From positions 38,216 through 102,215 of the forward strand of contig CAKREB010000012.1 in the NCBI GenBank assembly GCA_934317005.1: a stretch of 64,000 bases of DNA. Direction: 5' to 3'. The stretch comes from an uncultured Lachnospiraceae bacterium. Its GTDB lineage: Bacteria > Bacillota > Clostridia > Lachnospirales > Lachnospiraceae. Numbering within the stretch: position 1 is the first letter of the stretch; every line of letters starts with the position of its first letter. The notes under the pieces were generated by a model. That model saw nothing but the letters and a program-made list of their open reading frames with translations. It had not been told where the DNA came from and did no database searches. Of this stretch, positions 59,463 to 64,000 are shown piece by piece. The translations under genes were made by a program, and so were the position numbers.

Positions 59463-62117
59463 ATGGAGAAGTACGGTGTAAACGAACTCCGCAGAAAGTA
59501 TCTGGAGTTCTTTGAAAGTAAAGGTCATTTGGCAATGAAGAGTTTTTCTCTCGTACCACATAATGATAACAGTTTATTATTGATCAATGCAGGTATGGCA
59601 CCACTTAAGCCATATTTTACAGGACAGGAGATTCCACCAAGAAGACGTGTGACAACCTGTCAGAAGTGTGTGCGTACCGGTGATATAGAAAATGTAGGTA
59701 AGACAGCGCGTCATCTTACATTCTTTGAGATGCTTGGAAACTTCTCATTTGGAGATTACTTTAAGCATGAAGCACTTGCCTGGTCATGGGAGTTTTTGAC
59801 ACAGACTCTGGGTATGGATCCGGAAAGATTATACCCATCTATTTACGGTGAGGATGATGAAGCATTTGACATCTGGACAAAAGAGATTGGTGTTCCTGTA
59901 GAAAAGATTACCCGTTTTTATCGTGATGAAAACGGAGAGTGCGATAACTTCTGGGAGCATGGTGCAGGTCCTTGTGGTCCTTGTTCCGAGATTTATTATG
60001 ACCGTGGAGAAAAGTACGGCTGTGGAAAGCCGGATTGCAAGGTGGGCTGTGAGTGTGACCGCTTTATGGAGATCTGGAATAACGTATTTACACAGTTTGA
60101 TGGCGATGGAAAAGGAAATTATGCAGAGTTAGAAAATAAAAATATTGATACCGGTATGGGATTAGAGCGTCTTGCTGTTGTTGTTCAGGATGTGGATTCG
60201 GTGTATGACATTGATACAATGAAAGCAATCCGTGATAAGATCTGCTCTATGGCAGGTGCTGTATATCAGCAGGATGAGGAAAAAGATGTATCGATTCGTT
60301 TGATTACAGACCATATCCGTTCTGCAACATTTATGATTTCAGATGGTATTATGCCAAGTAACGAAGGAAGAGGATATGTTCTTCGTCGTCTGATCAGACG
60401 AGCAGTTCGTCATGGAAGAAAGCTAGGCATTGACAAACAGTTTATGGCAGAGCTGGCACAGACCGTTATCTCAGAATCCAAGGATGGTTATCCGGAATTA
60501 GAAGAAAAAAAGGAGTTTATCGTTCAGGTTCTGACACAGGAAGAGGGAAAATTTGATAAAACAATTGACCAGGGACTTTCTATTTTGAATCAGATGCAGG
60601 AAGCATTGGAAAAGGAAGGAAAAAAAGAACTTTCCGGTGAAGATGCATTTAAGCTGTATGATACGTATGGTTTCCCATTGGATCTGACGATTGAAATCTT
60701 AGAGGAAAAAGGGTTTGGTGTTGACGAAAAAGGTTTTGCAACTGCTATGGAAGAGCAGAAGGCAAAAGCCCGTAAAGCGCGCAAGACAACAAATTATATG
60801 GGGGCAGAGGAAACCGTATATCAGCAGATCGATCCAAGTATTACCAGCAAATTTGTCGGATATGACCGTTTAGAACAGGATTCTAAGATTTCTGTTCTAA
60901 CTACGGAGGATGAAGTGGTATCTGCGCTGACAGATGGACAGGCAGGCACGATCATTGTAGATGAGACACCGTTTTATGGTACGATGGGTGGTCAGCAGGC
61001 AGATATTGGTACGATCACAGAAGGTGATAATGTATTTGAAGTAAAGGATACAATCCATTTGCAGGGTGGCAGAATTGGTCATGTCGGCGTGGTAACGAAA
61101 GGTATGTTTAAAGTGGGAGATACCGTTACCTTAAAGGTATGTGAAAAGAATCGCCTTTCTACAGGAAAGAACCACAGTGCAACACATCTGGTTCAGAAAG
61201 CGCTTCGTAATGTGTTAGGTTCTCATGTAGAGCAGGCTGGTTCTTATGTGGATGCGGACAGACTTCGTTTTGATTTCTCTCACTTCTCTGCTATGACACA
61301 GGAAGAGATCAAGAAAGTAGAAGATATCGTAAACGAGCAGATTGCTGCACATCTTCCGGTTGTAACCGAAGAAATGTCACTAGAGGATGCAAAGAAAACA
61401 GGTGCCATGGCTCTGTTTGGTGAAAAATATGGTGATAAAGTCCGTGTTGTAAAAATGGGCGATTTCAGTGTAGAACTTTGTGGTGGTACGCATGTAGCAA
61501 ATACAGCAGATATTACAAGCTTTAAGATCATTTCCGAGAGTGGTGTAGCAGCGGGTGTCCGTCGTATTGAAGCTTTGACAGGCGAAGGTCTGATGAAATA
61601 TTATGCCAATGCGCTTAACATGCTCACAGAGGCAGCACAGACAGCAAAGGCAGAGCCGGACAAATTGGTTCAGAAGATCCAGGCAATGCAGGATGAGATC
61701 AAGTCGCTTCACAGTGAAAATGAGAAGTTAAAGGCAAAGCTTGCCAATGATGCCGTTGGTGATGTAGACAGTCAGATAGAAGAAGTAAAGGGCATGAAGT
61801 TTTTGGCTATGAATGTTCCTGATGTAGACATGAACGGACTTCGTAACCTCGGTGACCAGATGAAGGAAAAGATTGGAGAAGGTGTTGTGGTCTTAGCATC
61901 TGCTAATGACGGTAAGGTAACACTTCTTGCAATGGCAACAGATGCAGCAATGAAAAATGGTGCACATGCCGGAAATCTGATCAAAGAGATTGCTTCCTTA
62001 GTCGGAGGCGGCGGTGGTGGTCGTCCAAACATGGCTCAGGCCGGTGGTAAAAATCCGGCAGGCATTGACGAAGCATTAAAGAAAGCAAAAGAAGTTGTAG
62101 AGAGTCAGTTACAGTAA
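59463..62117 (+). CDS. alaS: Alanyl-tRNA synthetase
   Basis: 884 aa, full length. Class II catalytic domain (GVNELRRKYLEFFESKGHL, TFFEMLGNFSFGDYF, GMGLERLA), then the tRNA-recognition part, editing domain with NHSATHLVQ and CGGTHVANT zinc motifs, and the C-terminal C-Ala with GGGGGGRPNMAQAGG. A four-Cys insert (CGKPDCKVGCEC near 181-192) follows GPCGPCSEI, as in other Clostridia. Confidence 0.98.
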   Translation: MEKYGVNELRRKYLEFFESKGHLAMKSFSLVPHNDNSLLLINAGMAPLKPYFTGQEIPPRRRVTTCQKCVRTGDIENVGKTARHLTFFEMLGNFSFGDYFKHEALAWSWEFLTQTLGMDPERLYPSIYGEDDEAFDIWTKEIGVPVEKITRFYRDENGECDNFWEHGAGPCGPCSEIYYDRGEKYGCGKPDCKVGCECDRFMEIWNNVFTQFDGDGKGNYAELENKNIDTGMGLERLAVVVQDVDSVYDIDTMKAIRDKICSMAGAVYQQDEEKDVSIRLITDHIRSATFMISDGIMPSNEGRGYVLRRLIRRAVRHGRKLGIDKQFMAELAQTVISESKDGYPELEEKKEFIVQVLTQEEGKFDKTIDQGLSILNQMQEALEKEGKKELSGEDAFKLYDTYGFPLDLTIEILEEKGFGVDEKGFATAMEEQKAKARKARKTTNYMGAEETVYQQIDPSITSKFVGYDRLEQDSKISVLTTEDEVVSALTDGQAGTIIVDETPFYGTMGGQQADIGTITEGDNVFEVKDTIHLQGGRIGHVGVVTKGMFKVGDTVTLKVCEKNRLSTGKNHSATHLVQKALRNVLGSHVEQAGSYVDADRLRFDFSHFSAMTQEEIKKVEDIVNEQIAAHLPVVTEEMSLEDAKKTGAMALFGEKYGDKVRVVKMGDFSVELCGGTHVANTADITSFKIISESGVAAGVRRIEALTGEGLMKYYANALNMLTEAAQTAKAEPDKLVQKIQAMQDEIKSLHSENEKLKAKLANDAVGDVDSQIEEVKGMKFLAMNVPDVDMNGLRNLGDQMKEKIGEGVVVLASANDGKVTLLAMATDAAMKNGAHAGNLIKEIASLVGGGGGGRPNMAQAGGKNPAGIDEALKKAKEVVESQLQ

Positions 62118-62138
62118 GTAAACTCGAAACAATCGGAT

Positions 62139-62174
62139 AAGGCAGGATGTGAAAAAAACATATCCTGCCTTTTT
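62139..62174 (+). terminator. Terminator of alaS
   Basis: AAGGCAGGAT..G with C..ATCCTGCCTT around an A-run loop, followed by TTT. Confidence 0.9.
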
Positions 62175-62180
62175 CTTCGG

Positions 62181-62209
62181 TTGACGTATGTCACATTATT
62201 CGCTATGAT
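62181..62209 (+). promoter_or_regulatory. Promoter of the secreted fibronectin-III-like gene
   Basis: TTGACG (62181-62186), 17 bases, TATGAT (62204-62209). Confidence 0.75.
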
Positions 62210-62264
62210 AGAACCGTTGGGAATAGATATATCTAACTTTTATAAGATGAAAAGGAGACAAAAA

Positions 62265-63473
62265 ATGAAGACATGGAAAAAAATCGTAACAGCATCCGTT
62301 TTTGCACTCAGCATAGCAGCAATTGCAAAAACAGATGCACAGGCAGCATCAAAGATTACAAATGTAAAGCAGATCAATGCAACGGACGATAGCATACAGA
62401 TTTCGTGGGATGCAGGACTGGGCTCTGATCGTTATAAAATTGAAATCAGTCAGGATAAGACAACCTGGGTGGTTGCAGATGATACATCGGATACACGGAC
62501 ATATATCAATAATTTGTCAGCAGGCCGTTCCTATTATGTTCGCGTAAGCGGTTATAAAGATTGGAGTTGGAGTACGGAGACGGGAACGTTGCTCTATGAG
62601 ACATCCACACCAATCGACGTTGTTACATCACCGGAAGTTCCTAATGCGAATGTAGTTCAGAGTGCAGCTACAACAACCGGATTTTCCGTAAAGTTTTCCA
62701 ATACCGCAGGAACCGGTGCAAACTGGTATATGGTACAGTTGCGGAATGATGTGATTGTAGGACAGTCTGCAAATACGACAGTAAAGACAAATCAGAAGTT
62801 AGAAAAAGCAACAAGCTATTGGGCAGATGCGTTTATCTGCAGAAAATCTTCTTCCGGTTTTGTAGCACTCGGAACCAGAAAATATATGCAGTTTAAAACA
62901 TTATCCAATAAAATTTCTACCAATCATTTTGGCACAACATCAGCACTTTCTAATATTGATGTATATTATTTCCTGATCAATGATCAACAGAGTGTAGATG
63001 GTTACCAGATGCAGTTTGTAAACACCGCAGGTAAGGTGAAGAAGAATATTGTACAGACAAGTTCCTCCTTCCGCGTAGAAGGTGTTGTGAATGGAACCTT
63101 TTATAAATATCGAGTACGTTCTTATGTAGAATGTGGAACCAAAAAGGCATACAGTGCATGGTCAGGTTATCGTTATATTGGTGTTACAAAGAAGGTCACA
63201 ACGGGCTTGAGAGGAAGCGGTATCCGATTTAACTGGAGTAATGTTGCAGGGGCATCGAATTATGTGGTGTATATGTCTACCAGTGAGAACAGCGGATATA
63301 AGAAGATTGCATCAACAACTGCCAAGAAGAGAAATATTGCAGTCACAAAGTATAAAGGCAAAAAAATCCAGAAAAATAAAAAATACTATTTTAAGATTGA
63401 AACATATGCCAAGAATGGAAAGAAAAAAGTAAAATCAGAGGTTATTCTTAGATTTTCTGTTACAAAGTACTAA
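62265..63473 (+). CDS. Secreted protein with fibronectin type III-like repeats
   Basis: 402 aa from ATG 62265 (AAAGGAG site). Signal peptide KTWKKIVTASVFALSIAAIA, likely cut after AQA near 28. Three to four beta-sandwich modules follow, each with FN3-like features: DSIQISWDAGLGSDRYKIEISQ, SYYVRVSGYKDW, YKYRVRSYVE and FNWSNVAGASNYVVYM, KKYYFKIETYAKNG. No catalytic domain, LPXTG or other cell-wall anchor seen, very basic C-terminus. Probably extracellular or wall-associated; role unknown. Confidence 0.85.
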   Translation: MKTWKKIVTASVFALSIAAIAKTDAQAASKITNVKQINATDDSIQISWDAGLGSDRYKIEISQDKTTWVVADDTSDTRTYINNLSAGRSYYVRVSGYKDWSWSTETGTLLYETSTPIDVVTSPEVPNANVVQSAATTTGFSVKFSNTAGTGANWYMVQLRNDVIVGQSANTTVKTNQKLEKATSYWADAFICRKSSSGFVALGTRKYMQFKTLSNKISTNHFGTTSALSNIDVYYFLINDQQSVDGYQMQFVNTAGKVKKNIVQTSSSFRVEGVVNGTFYKYRVRSYVECGTKKAYSAWSGYRYIGVTKKVTTGLRGSGIRFNWSNVAGASNYVVYMSTSENSGYKKIASTTAKKRNIAVTKYKGKKIQKNKKYYFKIETYAKNGKKKVKSEVILRFSVTKY

Positions 63474-63562
63474 AGAAGCTCCTAAGGCTGGAAAAGTTAA
63501 AAAGCGGATAAAAACTAGAAAAAATAAACTGTCAAAAAACTATTAAAAAATTAAAAAAACAG

Positions 63563-63590
63563 TTGACCTTTTTCAATTTTATGTTATAAT
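63563..63590 (+). promoter_or_regulatory. Promoter of rpsU
   Basis: TTGACC (63563-63568), 16 bases, TATAAT (63585-63590), preceded by A-runs. Confidence 0.85.
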
Positions 63591-63599
63591 TGTTTTTGT

Positions 63600-63699
63600 G
63601 CGTATGAGAGAAAGCGAATTCTTTCATGGTAAAATATTACCCTATACAGTTGTGTATTGAAGCATAATCTACAACTGAGGGGAGGTTAGGTGTGAGACT
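63600..63699 (+). other. Structured leader of rpsU
   Basis: Three stem-loops: GAAAG/CTTTC around CGAATT, GGTAA/TTACC around AATA, and CAGTTGT (63647-63653) with ACAACTG (63671-63677) next to the ribosome-binding region. It could be an r-protein leader; no model recognised. Confidence 0.4.
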
Positions 63700-63873
63700 A
63701 TGTCAAATGTAATCGTAAAAGAAAATGAGACATTGGATAACGCTTTACGTCGTTTCAAAAGAAATTGTGCGAAAGCCGGTATCCAGCAGGAAATTCGTAA
63801 AAGAGAGCATTATGAGAAGCCAAGCGTTCGTCGTAAGAAGAAGTCTGAGGCAGCTCGTAAGCGCAAGTACTAA
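63700..63873 (+). CDS. rpsU: 30S ribosomal protein S21
   Basis: 57 aa: begins MSNVIVKENETLDNALRRFK, then RNCAKAGIQQEIRKREHYEK, and a basic tail RRKKKSEAARKRKY. Typical length and composition for S21, which sits near the 3' end of 16S rRNA. AGGTG at 63687 is eight bases before ATG. Its terminator is followed at once by a group II intron. Confidence 0.97.
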   Translation: MSNVIVKENETLDNALRRFKRNCAKAGIQQEIRKREHYEKPSVRRKKKSEAARKRKY

Positions 63874-63893
63874 TATCATGACGATTATCCTAT

Positions 63894-63923
63894 AGAGGAC
63901 TGTATATACAGTCCTCTTTTTTT
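63894..63923 (+). terminator. Terminator of rpsU
   Basis: AGAGGACTG, TATATA, CAGTCCTCT followed by T6. Confidence 0.95.
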
Positions 63924-63924
63924 G

Positions 63925-64000
63925 GTTTGCGCGCCATGGGCGCGCTCTAACGGGTGTAAGTCCCGAACACGCCCAGATAGTGGGAAGTGTATAGCCGAAC
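63925..64000 (+). mobile_element. 5' end of a group IIC intron (truncated by window)
   Basis: Begins GTTTGCGCGCC right after the terminator T-run. The stretch CATGGGCGCGCTCTAACG, then GGTGTAAGTCCCGAAC, closely parallels the 5' end of the O. iheyensis group IIC intron as I recall it (GTGTG start, CATGGGTGCAGTCTATA, GGTGAGAGTCCCGAAC). Group IIC introns characteristically insert just downstream of intrinsic terminators. The rest, with any reverse transcriptase, is beyond the window. Confidence 0.85.

Noticed and set aside
62181..62264. N-terminal extension of the fibronectin-III-like protein from TTG 62181
   Set aside because: This TTG is the -35 box of the gene's own promoter; ATG 62265 has a ribosome site and starts a proper signal peptide.

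Overview
The window is a gene-dense, roughly 40% GC stretch of a chromosome from a low-GC anaerobic Firmicute. It most likely belongs to the Lachnospiraceae (Clostridia). Evidence for this is PolC-type DNA polymerase, RemA (DUF370), DUF1836, the YabP/YqfC and YqfD sporulation proteins, a type III glutamine synthetase, the Prp protease with a pre-processed L27, and the rimP-nusA-ylxR-ylxQ-infB-rbfA-nrnA-truB-ribF order. Most genes are on the + strand; ppx-ppk and a DUF1836 gene are on the - strand.

Layout. 1-8.5 kb: 3' part of polC, a zinc peptidase, an AlkD-like protein, and lon under a consensus promoter that carries a CIRCE operator. 8.6-12.5 kb: ppx-ppk polyphosphate operon (-). 12.9-16.7 kb: enolase, a gamma carbonic anhydrase-like protein, a LysR regulator and a HAD hydrolase. 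16.7-26.8 kb: glutamine/carbamoyl-phosphate block, made of a glutamine synthetase I homologue that has lost most catalytic residues, an ANTAR antiterminator with a degenerate receiver, carAB, an intact glutamine synthetase III, and a variant carbamate kinase. 26.8-27.6 kb: non-coding interval with a 161-bp palindromic MITE-like element and a series of hairpins. 27.6-33.3 kb: AI-2E permease, yicC-remA-gmk-rpoZ-lepB, a secreted amidase and a ComFB-like gene with a structured leader. 33.4-39.1 kb: tRNA-Glu, TraX, rplU-prp-rpmA, obg, a degenerate site-2-protease-like membrane protein, and scpAB. 39.1-49.4 kb: DUF1836 (-), yqfC-yqfD-phoH-HD protein-ybeY, a flippase and a SWIM/SNF2 helicase. 49.4-59.4 kb: rplS, an amidase with SPOR domain, and the nusA-infB translation operon. 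59.4-64 kb: alaS, a secreted fibronectin-III-like protein, rpsU, and the 5' end of a group IIC intron placed directly behind the rpsU terminator.

The most unusual finding is the glutamine block. The GS-I homologue at 16933-18246 keeps the fold and many landmarks, but the positions of five of the six active-site glutamates and one active-site arginine are substituted. It is followed by an ANTAR RNA-binding protein whose receiver domain lacks the phospho-acceptor aspartate. The neighbouring intact GS-III gene has a leader in which a small hairpin with an A1/G4 hexaloop (the ANTAR recognition signature) overlaps the 5' arm of an intrinsic terminator. I propose that a dead glutamine synthetase acts as glutamine sensor for an ANTAR antiterminator that controls the real synthetase. 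The residues and RNA sequence are seen directly; the regulatory link is inference.
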